Below, piece by piece: positions 1 to 6,642 of a stretch of 7,614 nucleotides of DNA. The notes below the pieces were generated by a model. That model was not told where the DNA came from. It saw only the letters and a program-made list of their open reading frames with translations, and searched no databases. Position 1 is the stretch's first letter. Each line of letters begins with the position of its first letter. This DNA comes from Bacillota bacterium (GTDB lineage: Bacteria > Bacillota > Clostridia > Christensenellales > CAG-138): positions 1 to 7,614 of the forward strand of contig JAEWZS010000240.1 in assembly GCA_023458355.1 (NCBI GenBank), read 5' to 3'. A program made the position numbers and the translations under genes.

Positions 1-1717
1 CCTCAAGGCTGCTTATCCAGAATGCCTCTTTTGTGATATCGATATCTGCCATCTTGGCAACGTCCTCCACGGTGTTCACGGTGGTTGCCTTCAATAGCTC
101 CCTGTATTTAGGAACAAAACTTGCGCCTTCTTTTTGGTATTGCGCATATAAACCACGTGCAAACAGCGCACCAAACGCGTACGGGAAGTTGTAGAAGTTC
201 AAGCTTGCACTGTAATAATGTCCCTTGCAAATCCACATATACGGATGGAGATAATTTTGATCAAGGCCGTCGCCATAAGCCGATTTTTGGGCGCGGAGCA
301 TGATATCTTCAAGATCTTTGGGGAATAGGAATGCATCGCTTCTGCGCTCAAACACCTCTGTTTCAAAGAGATAACGGGAATAGATATCCACCAGCACCTG
401 GTTTAGGTCGCTAAGGGTTGACTCAATCAGCATCAACTTTTCATCCTTGGAGGAGGATGCGCGCATAGCTGCCTGCATGATGACGGTCTCGTTGAAGGTG
501 GAAGCCGTTTCCGCAACAGGCATGGTATACTCGGTGTTCAAAGGGCTATGAACGCTAATTTGCTGCCCGTGGTAGGCGTGGCCGAGCTCGTGCGCGAGTG
601 TCACACAGTCGCTTAGACTACCGTCGAAATTGGTGAGGATGCGGCTTTGGTCGATAAAGGGGAGGTTTGCGCAAAAAGCGCCGCCCCGCTTGCCTTTGCG
701 CGGTTTAAAATCGATCCAGTTTTCATCATAGGCGCGTTCAATCATCGCTGTGAGATCGTCGCTGAAGGTGGAAAACTGCTCGACTAAGAGTGCACGCGAT
801 TCCTCTATGCTATATTCCTTGCCGGAGGAGCCTAAAAGTGCGAACATGTCGTACCACGGGAGCCCGTTTTTGTGGCCGAGCACTTCGCCTTTTCGCCGCA
901 TGTATGCGTTTAACTTAGGCAGGTACTTTTGAATTGCGCCAAACATAGCGTCAAGCGTTTCTTTTTTCAAGCGCGAGCGCATAAGCGTCATCTGAAGCGG
1001 CGATTCGTAGCCGCGCAGCTCGCAAAGGTCGTTCACGCAGCCCTTGATGGAGTTGAGGGAAAATGCAATGCTGTCTTTTATTTTGTCATACGCCTTCAGC
1101 TCCGCCTCGTAGGCGTCTTTGCGCTCTGCAGGGTCATTGCTGTAGGCGAGATTTCGTACCTGCGAAAGCGTAATTGTTTTGTCGCGATATTCAACTTCCA
1201 TTATAGAGGTAAGGTGCTCCTGCAAGTCGCCCCATGCACCGCTGCCTGTTAGGCTGAGCTTTGCAATGACTTCTTCGACCTCATCACTTTTTAAATAGCG
1301 GCTTCTTTGTTTGGTTTCACGAAGGATAAATTCGTGCTCCGCAATATAGGGATCGGCTTTGATGAGAGCGTCCAAGTCGGATACGGAGGCGAGATAGTGC
1401 TCGAACTTAGCGCTTGCTTTAGAAAGGTTGCTCATGGTCTTGTCGTTGCGTGTCATTTCCGCTTTGGTAACGGGATCGGTCATATCTACCGATGCGCGTA
1501 AAAAGACATAACTTCCGAGTCTTCTGCCAAGCACCTCGAATTCGTTTAGACCCATAAGGATGTTTTTAACGGTTTGAGCCTCGTTTTCGTGCGAGAGCGA
1601 GTCAGCGAGCGCGTTGAGCTCGGATACCATAGCCTCGAGCTTTTTAACGTCTTCTTTATACGACATACTGTCGTATCCCGTGTACAGCGCATCCAAATTC
1701 CATCTGCGGTCTTCCAT
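1..1717 (-). CDS. pepF: Oligoendopeptidase F, M3 family zinc metallopeptidase (C-terminus cut by window edge)
   Basis: This is a cytoplasmic zinc peptidase that, by family knowledge, cleaves short oligopeptides. Reading the minus strand from 1717 gives 572 codons without a stop to the window edge. The zinc site HELGH is at residues 376-380 (His376 and His380 ligands, Glu377 general base), and the third ligand is Glu403 in the segment VAETAS, at the usual M3 distance. A C-terminal KGHYYSASLNFYNFPYAFG stretch (about residues 498-516, with His500 and Tyr501/502) matches the substrate-binding His/Tyr region of M3B enzymes. The N-terminus WNLDALYTGYDS is typical of the pepF/M3 group. Family members are about 590-600 residues, so roughly 20 residues are missing. 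The ATG at 1717 was chosen because AGAGAGG lies seven bases upstream and the protein aligns from there. The gene is transcribed divergently from the SpoIID-like gene. The family is certain; the exact subgroup is less so. Confidence 0.95.
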   Translation of the reverse strand, partial: MEDRRWNLDALYTGYDSMSYKEDVKKLEAMVSELNALADSLSHENEAQTVKNILMGLNEFEVLGRRLGSYVFLRASVDMTDPVTKAEMTRNDKTMSNLSKASAKFEHYLASVSDLDALIKADPYIAEHEFILRETKQRSRYLKSDEVEEVIAKLSLTGSGAWGDLQEHLTSIMEVEYRDKTITLSQVRNLAYSNDPAERKDAYEAELKAYDKIKDSIAFSLNSIKGCVNDLCELRGYESPLQMTLMRSRLKKETLDAMFGAIQKYLPKLNAYMRRKGEVLGHKNGLPWYDMFALLGSSGKEYSIEESRALLVEQFSTFSDDLTAMIERAYDENWIDFKPRKGKRGGAFCANLPFIDQSRILTNFDGSLSDCVTLAHELGHAYHGQQISVHSPLNTEYTMPVAETASTFNETVIMQAAMRASSSKDEKLMLIESTLSDLNQVLVDIYSRYLFETEVFERRSDAFLFPKDLEDIMLRAQKSAYGDGLDQNYLHPYMWICKGHYYSASLNFYNFPYAFGALFARGLYAQYQKEGASFVPKYRELLKATTVNTVEDVAKMADIDITKEAFWISSLE

Positions 1718-1751
1718 GTTCGAACCTCTCTTTTTGCGTATTTCAGATACC

Positions 1752-1780
1752 ATTATAACCCAAAGAAAGCAAATACGAAA
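1752..1780 (-). promoter_or_regulatory. Candidate sigma-A promoter of the oligoendopeptidase gene
   Basis: On the minus strand a perfect -10 box TATAAT occupies 1757-1752. A weak -35 candidate TTTCGT at 1780-1775 is 17 bases upstream. The -10 box is about 35 bases before the start codon, giving a short leader that contains the ribosome site. The -10 is convincing; the -35 matches the consensus poorly. Confidence 0.5.
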
Positions 1781-1846
1781 GGATATGAATTTACCGAATG
1801 TTCATAGAAGAACCTTGGAAAACAGTGTTTTTAAGCTGTGTTTACG

Positions 1847-1875
1847 TTGACCTTTTCTTATGGAAAAAGTAAGAT
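1847..1875 (+). promoter_or_regulatory. Candidate sigma-A promoter of the SpoIID-like/cohesin/rfbB unit
   Basis: TTGACC (1847-1852, five of six consensus bases) and TAAGAT (1870-1875, four of six) are separated by exactly 17 bases. The predicted transcript would start near 1882, leaving a leader of about 45 bases before the ATG at 1928. It lies inside the 210-bp divergent region shared with the oligoendopeptidase gene. No obvious sporulation sigma-factor motif was seen, but one cannot be excluded by eye. Confidence 0.55.
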
Positions 1876-1915
1876 TATTAATGTATGTGTCATAACGACC
1901 CGAATAAGAAAAGAT

Positions 1916-1921
1916 GGGAGG
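1916..1921 (+). promoter_or_regulatory. Ribosome binding site that fixes the SpoIID-like start
   Basis: GGGAGG sits six bases before the ATG at 1928. An in-frame ATG at 1838 would add 30 residues, but it has no ribosome site, would begin upstream of the promoter -35 box, and would bury the signal peptide. The start is therefore placed at 1928. Confidence 0.85.
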
Positions 1922-1927
1922 CAATAC

Positions 1928-3667
1928 ATGCGCAAAAGCAAAGTTATCCTGGCTCTGGGCCTTGCACTCATCCTGCTTTTAACTGCCATGCCCGCGTACG
2001 CAGTGGTATTTAGTTCCAATGTGCGCGTTCGCATTTCAATCGGCTCGCAAAAGGAGTTTTCGTTTACACCTATCGGCAATTTTACACTTCAAGGAGTTTC
2101 AAATGTAAACGTCGGCACCGATAAGCTTACCGTGAAGGCGGTGGGTGGCCGCGTTTCTTTGGAAGCGAATGGTAAGACCGTTACCAGAGCTTCCATTACT
2201 TTATTAAGTGGCGATTATGGTGGAAAGACGGACTATATCCGCTTAAGACATTCAACCTACGGTACCTGCACCTATTTAGGCAATATGACATTTGACGTCT
2301 ACGAGGGCAAGATACGTGCTATAAATACACTGCCCATTGAGCAGTACTTATACGGCGTTGTGCCCCATGAGATGAGCAATCTTTTCCCGATTGACGCACT
2401 TAAGGCGCAGGCGGTGTGCGCACGTGGCTATGTATCGGCAAAGGTTTCCCAAAACCTCAAGCGCGCTTATGATATTTTAGATACCTCGGAGGATCAGGTG
2501 TACCGCGGGTACGCGAGCAAAAACACCCGTGCCATCGCAGCGGTGGATGCTACAATTGGGCAGGTGCTTACCTACGAGGGAGATATTATCGAATCCTTCT
2601 ATTCCGCTTCTAATGGCGGGCAGACCGAAAAAACCGGCAATGTATGGTCTACGGACTATCCGTACTATATCAACGCAGACGATCCGTTTGACTTATTAAA
2701 CGCATCGAGCATAGAGGAGAAATCCTTCATCCCTGCAGAGTTTAGCGACGAAACGCTTAAACTCATGGATGCAAATGTTCTTCTCGCACTTGAAAACGCA
2801 GCCTACAATGCAGCGGGGCGAGAGGTAAAATTGCTTCAAACGGTTGGCATTACTCCCACAAGCCCAACATACGACGCACCGAGCCGCTGCTATACCGAAG
2901 CAGATGTAACGCTTGTCGTTTCGTTTATAGAAGACGGACAAGAAAAACCAGGCCAGCTCACCGTAACGCTTACGCTCGACCAAATGCGGTTTGGAAGCTT
3001 CCAAAACCAGATCGGGAGCCTCAATGCCAGAAAGACGCGTCTTAGGATGCGAGGTGCGGAGCCGGGGGTTTACCGTGCCAATGGGGTAAATTACAAAGGC
3101 TATTTTCTGACAGAGCGGCGCTACGGTCACGGTGTGGGTCTTTCGCAGCGCGGCGCGCAGGAGCGCGCACGCTTTGGTCAGCCGTATGCGGATATACTTT
3201 CCTTCTATTATGCGAATACCAATCTTATCGCCATTGGCAGCTACGATACAGCGCCTAAGGTGAAGAGCGATACCTATAAAGTGCGCTCGTGGGGTATCAG
3301 CGGCATCGATTTAGGTACCTCGATGAAGGCTTTTCTAAAAAAACTATCCTCGGAGGGAACCTTGAGCCTTGTGACTTCCAAGGGAAAACCCGCGGATGGG
3401 GACGTATGCACCGGGCAATTCGTGCGCATTACCTACGGGGAAGGGAAAGTGTTTTTCGACCTGCCCGTTGTGATATTCGGCGATCTTGACGGCGACGGCA
3501 AGATAGGCGAAAGCGATGTAACTGCATTGCAAAATCACCTTGCGCACGGAACGCTTCTTACGGGCGCAATGCTTCATGCGGCGGACGTGAACCGCGATGA
3601 TACAGTAGATGCAAACGATCTGCTTGTTCTCATTCGCTATATCAACGGCGACGGTAAGATAGGTTAG
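1928..3667 (+). CDS. Secreted SpoIID/LytB-domain protein with C-terminal dockerin-like domain
   Basis: The 579-residue product begins with a signal peptide (basic MRKSK, hydrophobic core, AYA cleavage after residue 25). A SpoIID/LytB domain follows: LPIEQYLYGVVPHEM (Glu148 is the expected catalytic acid), ALKAQAV, the DTSEDQVYRGY segment, SNGGQTE and PYY. The closing motif GHGVGLSQRGA (residues 400-410) is followed by ILSFYYANT. SpoIID proteins are lytic transglycosylases that cut glycan strands lacking stem peptides; that activity is inferred here from the family. The last about 65 residues resemble a type I dockerin, with two EF-hand-like calcium loops, GDLDGDGKIGESD (Asp519, 521, 523, 530) and DVNRDDTVDAND (Asp553, Asn555, Asp557, Asp564). 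No SpoIIM, SpoIIP or SpoIIQ partner is nearby, so a vegetative wall-remodelling paralogue is more likely than the true engulfment enzyme. The gene heads a tight unit whose second member carries a cohesin-like domain. Confidence 0.92.
   Translation: MRKSKVILALGLALILLLTAMPAYAVVFSSNVRVRISIGSQKEFSFTPIGNFTLQGVSNVNVGTDKLTVKAVGGRVSLEANGKTVTRASITLLSGDYGGKTDYIRLRHSTYGTCTYLGNMTFDVYEGKIRAINTLPIEQYLYGVVPHEMSNLFPIDALKAQAVCARGYVSAKVSQNLKRAYDILDTSEDQVYRGYASKNTRAIAAVDATIGQVLTYEGDIIESFYSASNGGQTEKTGNVWSTDYPYYINADDPFDLLNASSIEEKSFIPAEFSDETLKLMDANVLLALENAAYNAAGREVKLLQTVGITPTSPTYDAPSRCYTEADVTLVVSFIEDGQEKPGQLTVTLTLDQMRFGSFQNQIGSLNARKTRLRMRGAEPGVYRANGVNYKGYFLTERRYGHGVGLSQRGAQERARFGQPYADILSFYYANTNLIAIGSYDTAPKVKSDTYKVRSWGISGIDLGTSMKAFLKKLSSEGTLSLVTSKGKPADGDVCTGQFVRITYGEGKVFFDLPVVIFGDLDGDGKIGESDVTALQNHLAHGTLLTGAMLHAADVNRDDTVDANDLLVLIRYINGDGKIG
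3479..3667 (+). other. Dockerin type I-like module (two calcium loops)
   Basis: Residues 518 to the end of the SpoIID-like protein contain two duplicated 12-residue loops of the form D-x-D/N-x-D-x-x-I/V-x-x-x-D, at residues 519-530 and 553-564. Each is followed by a helix-like stretch (VTALQNHLAHG and LLVLIRYING). This is the dockerin plan. The module is preceded by a Ser/Gly/Lys-containing segment (about residues 450-515) ending in VVIFGDLD, a context common in clostridial surface proteins. Dockerins bind cohesin domains in the presence of calcium; binding is inferred, not shown. Confidence 0.8.
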
Positions 3668-3673
3668 AGGGGG
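3666..3673 (+). promoter_or_regulatory. Ribosome binding site overlapping the upstream stop codon
   Basis: AGAGGGGG begins within the TAG stop of the SpoIID-like gene and ends ten bases before the ATG at 3684. The overlap suggests that translation of the two genes is linked. It favours the first of the two adjacent ATG codons (3684 rather than 3687). Confidence 0.7.
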
Positions 3674-3683
3674 ATTTAAATAT

Positions 3684-4919
3684 ATGATGAGTTTATTTAC
3701 ATATAAAAGAACGGCAGCGTTTCTTCTTGCGATGCTGTTGCTCCTTGTGCCTGCGGTTGCGCTTGCCGAAGTGACTTTAAGCGCCGTGGCAAGTAAGACA
3801 AGTGTACAAGAAGGGGATACGGTTGAGGTAACGGTTACCGTAAGCGGCAAGGGGATGTCGGTTGCGGAAGGCATTTTCACCTACGATCCTTTACTGCTGG
3901 CCTACTCAGAAAGCGCAGGCGGTGCTTCCGACGGTTTTTTAAGCATGGCATCTGCCCAAAAAAACGGGGCGAATACCCTTACGGCGCGCGTCACATTCAA
4001 GGCTGTTGCAGCCGGCACGGCGGAAGTAAAATTCAACATCGAAAAAGTGCTCGGATATGACGGCAAGGAACAGGGGAGCGCTGCTGCAAGCGTGAGCATT
4101 TCCGTTGCCGCAGCTCCTTTAACACCCACACCGACCCCCATAAACTATGCGACTGAAGGTGTTTTGGCGAACAACGCTGAAGGCGCAACGGAGAGCATGT
4201 ATATATGGCGTACACTTGAAAATGTAACAATTCCATCGAGCTATTCGGAAACGGAATTCACCTATAGCGATCAAAAGGTAGCTGCGGCGGCAGTTTCAGA
4301 TAGCGACGCGCCTATGCTTTTTTACCTTTCCAATGCATCGGGCTCTGTTGGCGGCTATTACATTTACGAAGAAGCAAAAGATGCATTTTATCCCTACCAA
4401 ACCATATCCTCCGTTTCGAGAACGTATATTATCCTGAAGCCTGACGGCAGTGTGGCGCTTCCCGAGGGGTTTGTTGAAACTACGCTTACCGTCGATGATA
4501 AGGACTATACCGCTTGGAAAGCACAGGATGCGCAGGGGGATATTTACCTTTTATATGCACGCAATTCCGACGGTGAGGTTGGGTATTATGTATACAATTT
4601 AGCGGACAGCTCGCTCCAGCGTTATGCTGTAATGCCCGCGCGTCCCGCACAACCTACGCTGCCGCCAGTTACTACGCCAAAGCCCGTTGAGGTCACCCCG
4701 GTACCGCAGCAAACTGCCGTCCTGGAGCCTAAAGAAGATGGCAAAATCAGCGTAAACGCCGTGCTGTTTTATGCCGTTAGCGGCGTTGCGGCATTGCTTA
4801 CAGTAGGCTTAGCTGTGCTCGTTATACTTCGCGCTGTGGAGGATAACCGCAGCAGAAAGCGCGCAGCAAAGCGCAGGGCGGAACGCGAAAATGCTCGCAA
4901 GCAAGAGTTAGGGCAGTAA
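3684..4919 (+). CDS. Membrane-anchored surface protein with N-terminal cohesin-like domain
   Basis: The 411-residue protein has a signal peptide (cleavage after ALA, residue 28) and then a cohesin-like beta domain at about residues 29-143. Markers of the domain are VQEGDTVEVTVTVS, the FTYDPLLLAY strand and ARVTFKAVAAGTAEVKF. A short TPTPTP linker (147-152) leads to an unrecognised domain of about 165 residues containing two similar segments (about 211-239 and 287-315). A Pro/Thr-rich linker (about 317-350) then reaches a transmembrane helix (about 357-382) and a very basic cytoplasmic tail of about 29 residues. The layout is that of a type I membrane protein presenting a cohesin outside the membrane through extended linkers. 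There is no sortase motif or S-layer repeat. Cohesins bind dockerins, and the gene immediately upstream ends in one. The cohesin call rests on fold-level pattern rather than a strict motif, so a related Ig-like domain is the main alternative. Confidence 0.85.
   Translation: MMSLFTYKRTAAFLLAMLLLLVPAVALAEVTLSAVASKTSVQEGDTVEVTVTVSGKGMSVAEGIFTYDPLLLAYSESAGGASDGFLSMASAQKNGANTLTARVTFKAVAAGTAEVKFNIEKVLGYDGKEQGSAAASVSISVAAAPLTPTPTPINYATEGVLANNAEGATESMYIWRTLENVTIPSSYSETEFTYSDQKVAAAAVSDSDAPMLFYLSNASGSVGGYYIYEEAKDAFYPYQTISSVSRTYIILKPDGSVALPEGFVETTLTVDDKDYTAWKAQDAQGDIYLLYARNSDGEVGYYVYNLADSSLQRYAVMPARPAQPTLPPVTTPKPVEVTPVPQQTAVLEPKEDGKISVNAVLFYAVSGVAALLTVGLAVLVILRAVEDNRSRKRAAKRRAERENARKQELGQ
4311..4628 (+). 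repeat. Two-fold internal repeat in the cohesin-like protein
   Basis: Residues about 211-239 and 287-315 can be laid over each other. Both run hydrophobic-Tyr, a Asn/Ser/Gly turn, then VGGYYIY in the first copy and VGYYVY in the second, an acidic stretch, and an ending FYPYQ or LQRYA. The copies are diverged at the DNA level, so this is an old protein duplication rather than a recent DNA repeat. It may form paired beta hairpins; the function is unknown. Confidence 0.55.
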
Positions 4920-4941
4920 TAGGCTCTAAGGAGGAACCGCC

Positions 4942-5907
4942 ATGCAGACGGTTTTGGTGACAGGTGGCGCAGGCTTTATCGGGAGTCGTTTCATACGGCT
5001 CCTTCTTACAAAGTATCCAAGCATTACTGTTGTTAACTTCGATGCGCTGACCTATGCTGCAAACCTAAAAAGCCTAGCGGAGTTTGAGGGAAATACTCGG
5101 TATACGTTTTTTAAGGCAGACATCCGCGACCGTTCCGCGGTGGAGGCTGTATTTGAAGCGCACGATATAGATTGCGTGGTCAACTTCGCGGCCGAGACCC
5201 ATGTGGACCGCAGCATCCTCGACCCGGATACGTTTTTGTCCGTCAATGTGCTCGGTACAGGCGTTTTATTAAATACAGCTCTTAAAAGTTGGCGGAGGGA
5301 TGACGGAACATATAAAAAAGGCGTACGCTTTTTGCAGGTATCCACCGACGAGGTATACGGTACAAATAATGGGAAAGCAGGCTTTCAGGAAAACGCGCCG
5401 CTTCTTCCGAACAATCCGTATGCGGCTTCTAAAGCCTCTGCGGACATGCTTGTCCGTGCATACTACCAAACGTATGCGTTGCCCGTTATCACTACGCGAA
5501 GCTCCAACAACTTTGGACCTCGCCAACACATAGAAAAGCTCATTCCGCTTGTCATAAAAGCCTGTGCGGAGGGCATGCGCATACCCGTATACGGCGACGG
5601 CATGCAAATGCGCGATTGGCTGTATGTGGACGATAACTGCGAGGCGATCGACCTCGTGCTTAGAAAAGGGAAAATAGGCGAAGCGTACAATTTGTGCAGC
5701 GGATATGAGATGCCAAACATCGAAGTGGTAAAGCGTATCGTATCGCTCATGGGCGCATCTGAAACGCTAATAGAGTATGTAAAAGACCGTCCCGGGCACG
5801 ACAGACGGTACACAATGGACTGCACAAAGCTTAAACGTCTCGGGTTCCAAATAAAAGTGCCTTTCGAGGAACGGCTCAAAGATACCGTTGCCCAGTATAA
5901 TTTATAA
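4942..5907 (+). CDS. rfbB: dTDP-glucose 4,6-dehydratase
   Basis: This cytoplasmic NAD-dependent enzyme converts dTDP-glucose to dTDP-4-keto-6-deoxyglucose, the branch point for dTDP-rhamnose and other deoxysugars used in surface glycans. The 321-residue product shows the Rossmann motif GGAGFIG (Gly8, Gly11, Gly14) and NFAAETHVDRSI (81-92), which is close to the RmlB signature. It also has the catalytic triplet Thr135-Asp136-Glu137 in STDEVYG, the Tyr160/Lys164 pair in YAASK, SSNNFGPRQ, VYGDG, RDWLYVDD and DRPGHDRRY. It is somewhat shorter than the usual 330-360 residues, mainly at the C-terminus, with no key motif missing. AAGGAGG lies seven bases before the ATG, and the gene starts 22 bp after the cohesin gene. 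The partner genes rmlA, rmlC and rmlD are not in the window, so the final sugar cannot be named. Confidence 0.95.
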   Translation: MQTVLVTGGAGFIGSRFIRLLLTKYPSITVVNFDALTYAANLKSLAEFEGNTRYTFFKADIRDRSAVEAVFEAHDIDCVVNFAAETHVDRSILDPDTFLSVNVLGTGVLLNTALKSWRRDDGTYKKGVRFLQVSTDEVYGTNNGKAGFQENAPLLPNNPYAASKASADMLVRAYYQTYALPVITTRSSNNFGPRQHIEKLIPLVIKACAEGMRIPVYGDGMQMRDWLYVDDNCEAIDLVLRKGKIGEAYNLCSGYEMPNIEVVKRIVSLMGASETLIEYVKDRPGHDRRYTMDCTKLKRLGFQIKVPFEERLKDTVAQYNL

Positions 5908-5911
5908 TTAC

Positions 5912-5951
5912 AGAGGATTGCACACGGACTCTCGTGTGCGCCTCTTTTTTT
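5912..5951 (+). terminator. Rho-independent terminator after rfbB
   Basis: A perfect 7-bp stem GCACACG/CGTGTGC (5920-5926 with 5933-5939) closes a six-base loop. It is extended by an outer AGAGG/CCTCT pairing (5912-5916 with 5941-5945) across a small internal loop. Seven T residues (5945-5951) follow directly. It starts five bases after the rfbB stop and separates the wall unit from the AT-rich genes to the right. Confidence 0.93.
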
Positions 5952-6023
5952 GTACGCTTTCACCGCAGCTTCAATGAGCAAGTGCTTGAGGGAGCGCATA
6001 TTTGAAACATTTTAACACATTGG

Positions 6024-6054
6024 TTGTCAAAAAACAGATAAGTTGTGTTATAAT
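6024..6054 (+). promoter_or_regulatory. Strong extended -10 promoter for the small exported-protein genes
   Basis: TATAAT at 6049-6054 is a perfect -10 box preceded by the TG of an extended -10 (TGTTATAAT, 6046-6054). TTGTCA at 6024-6029 is a fair -35, but the 19-base spacer is long, which the extended -10 could compensate for. The start of transcription would fall near 6061, giving a leader of about 70 bases before the ATG at 6130. It lies in the otherwise gene-free stretch 5952-6129. Confidence 0.65.
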
Positions 6055-6060
6055 GTAACA
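6046..6060. promoter_or_regulatory. Palindrome covering the -10 box, candidate operator
   Basis: TGTTA-N5-TAACA (6046-6060) is a perfect inverted repeat that includes the -10 box. TAACACA at 6013-6019 also pairs with TGTGTTA at 6044-6050, so the same half-site recurs about 30 bases upstream, on the far side of the -35. The placement would suit repressor binding. The AT-rich background makes chance matches fairly likely, and no regulator gene is in the window. Confidence 0.4.
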
Positions 6061-6129
6061 ATAAATATTTACGATACATTTGTTTCTTTCGGCAGCTTGA
6101 TTTTCAAAATAGTATAAGGTGATGATTCT

Positions 6130-6606
6130 ATGAAAAGCTCTTTATCGAGATGGATCATTTTATTTATTATATTGGCCGTAATAACCGGCTTTACATATTG
6201 CGTGTGTTCTATTACAGAGCAAGATTATAACCATGTTGAAGGCTGGGATGCGTTTGAGAAAACAGTCCTTGAAAAGTATGATTATGTTTCCTCTGTTGGT
6301 TTGACGTTTCATAGATCACCGAAATGTTATATAGAATTTGCTATTAATCGAGAAATCAGCGAGGATGAAGTCAGGGATGTATTTCAATATACAAACCAAT
6401 ATATTCATAGCGGCAATACGATTGACGGCATCATCAAATTCAGTCAAAAGAAAGGATTCCCTATAGGAAACCTTTCGATTGCCTTCTATATATCTGATAA
6501 TAGGTATTATGAAATTGTCAGCGAGATAGATAGAAAGACAGAAACCTTCCATAATTGGTTCGGATATAACGGAACTGCTGATTTACCGGAAGTACGGTTT
6601 GAATAA
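6130..6606 (+). CDS. Small single-pass exported protein of unknown function (158 aa)
   Basis: I do not recognise a named family. The product has a short basic start (MKSSLSR), a hydrophobic segment at about residues 8-27 acting as a signal anchor, and a soluble, presumably extracellular domain of about 130 residues. That domain alternates strand-like stretches (SSVGLTFH, CYIEFAINRE, LSIAFYISD) with an acidic helix (SEDEVRDVFQYTNQYI). Cys24 and Cys26 lie in the hydrophobic segment without a lipobox, so a lipoprotein is unlikely. AAGGTGA is well placed seven bases before the ATG. It is the first gene after the extended -10 promoter and is followed 32 bp later by a lipoprotein gene in the same direction. 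Base composition is clearly more AT-rich than in the genes to the left. Confidence 0.85.
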   Translation: MKSSLSRWIILFIILAVITGFTYCVCSITEQDYNHVEGWDAFEKTVLEKYDYVSSVGLTFHRSPKCYIEFAINREISEDEVRDVFQYTNQYIHSGNTIDGIIKFSQKKGFPIGNLSIAFYISDNRYYEIVSEIDRKTETFHNWFGYNGTADLPEVRFE

Positions 6607-6621
6607 ACTTAAAAGCGAGAG

Positions 6622-6642
6622 ATGTTTCGGCGGGAAGTATGA
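6622..6642 (+). other. Possible six-codon leader overlapping the lipoprotein start (ATGA)
   Basis: An ATG at 6622 opens a six-codon frame (MFRREV) whose TGA stop at 6640-6642 overlaps the lipoprotein ATG at 6639. A GCGAGAG sequence lies just upstream. This arrangement could deliver ribosomes to a start that lacks a good site of its own. A frame this short can easily occur by chance. Confidence 0.2.

Noticed and set aside
121..1501. Several short plus-strand open frames
   Set aside because: They are antisense to the continuous oligoendopeptidase frame and have neither domains nor ribosome sites.
1838..1927. N-terminal extension of the SpoIID-like gene to an upstream in-frame ATG
   Set aside because: It lacks a ribosome site, begins upstream of the promoter -35 box, and would place 30 residues before a textbook signal peptide; GGGAGG at 1916 supports the ATG at 1928.
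2696..3130. 144-codon open frame on the minus strand
   Set aside because: It lies wholly inside the SpoIID/LytB coding region, has no ribosome site or recognisable domain, and reads as a shadow of the real gene.
3344..3880. 178-codon open frame on the minus strand spanning two genes
   Set aside because: It is antisense to the dockerin end and the cohesin start, both of which are well supported; its sequence looks like no protein family.
5912..5951. Terminator working in both directions
   Set aside because: On the minus strand the hairpin is not followed by a proper T run, and no minus-strand gene ends here.
5463..5999. 178-codon open frame on the minus strand over the end of rfbB
   Set aside because: It runs antisense through rfbB motifs and through the terminator hairpin, with no ribosome site.
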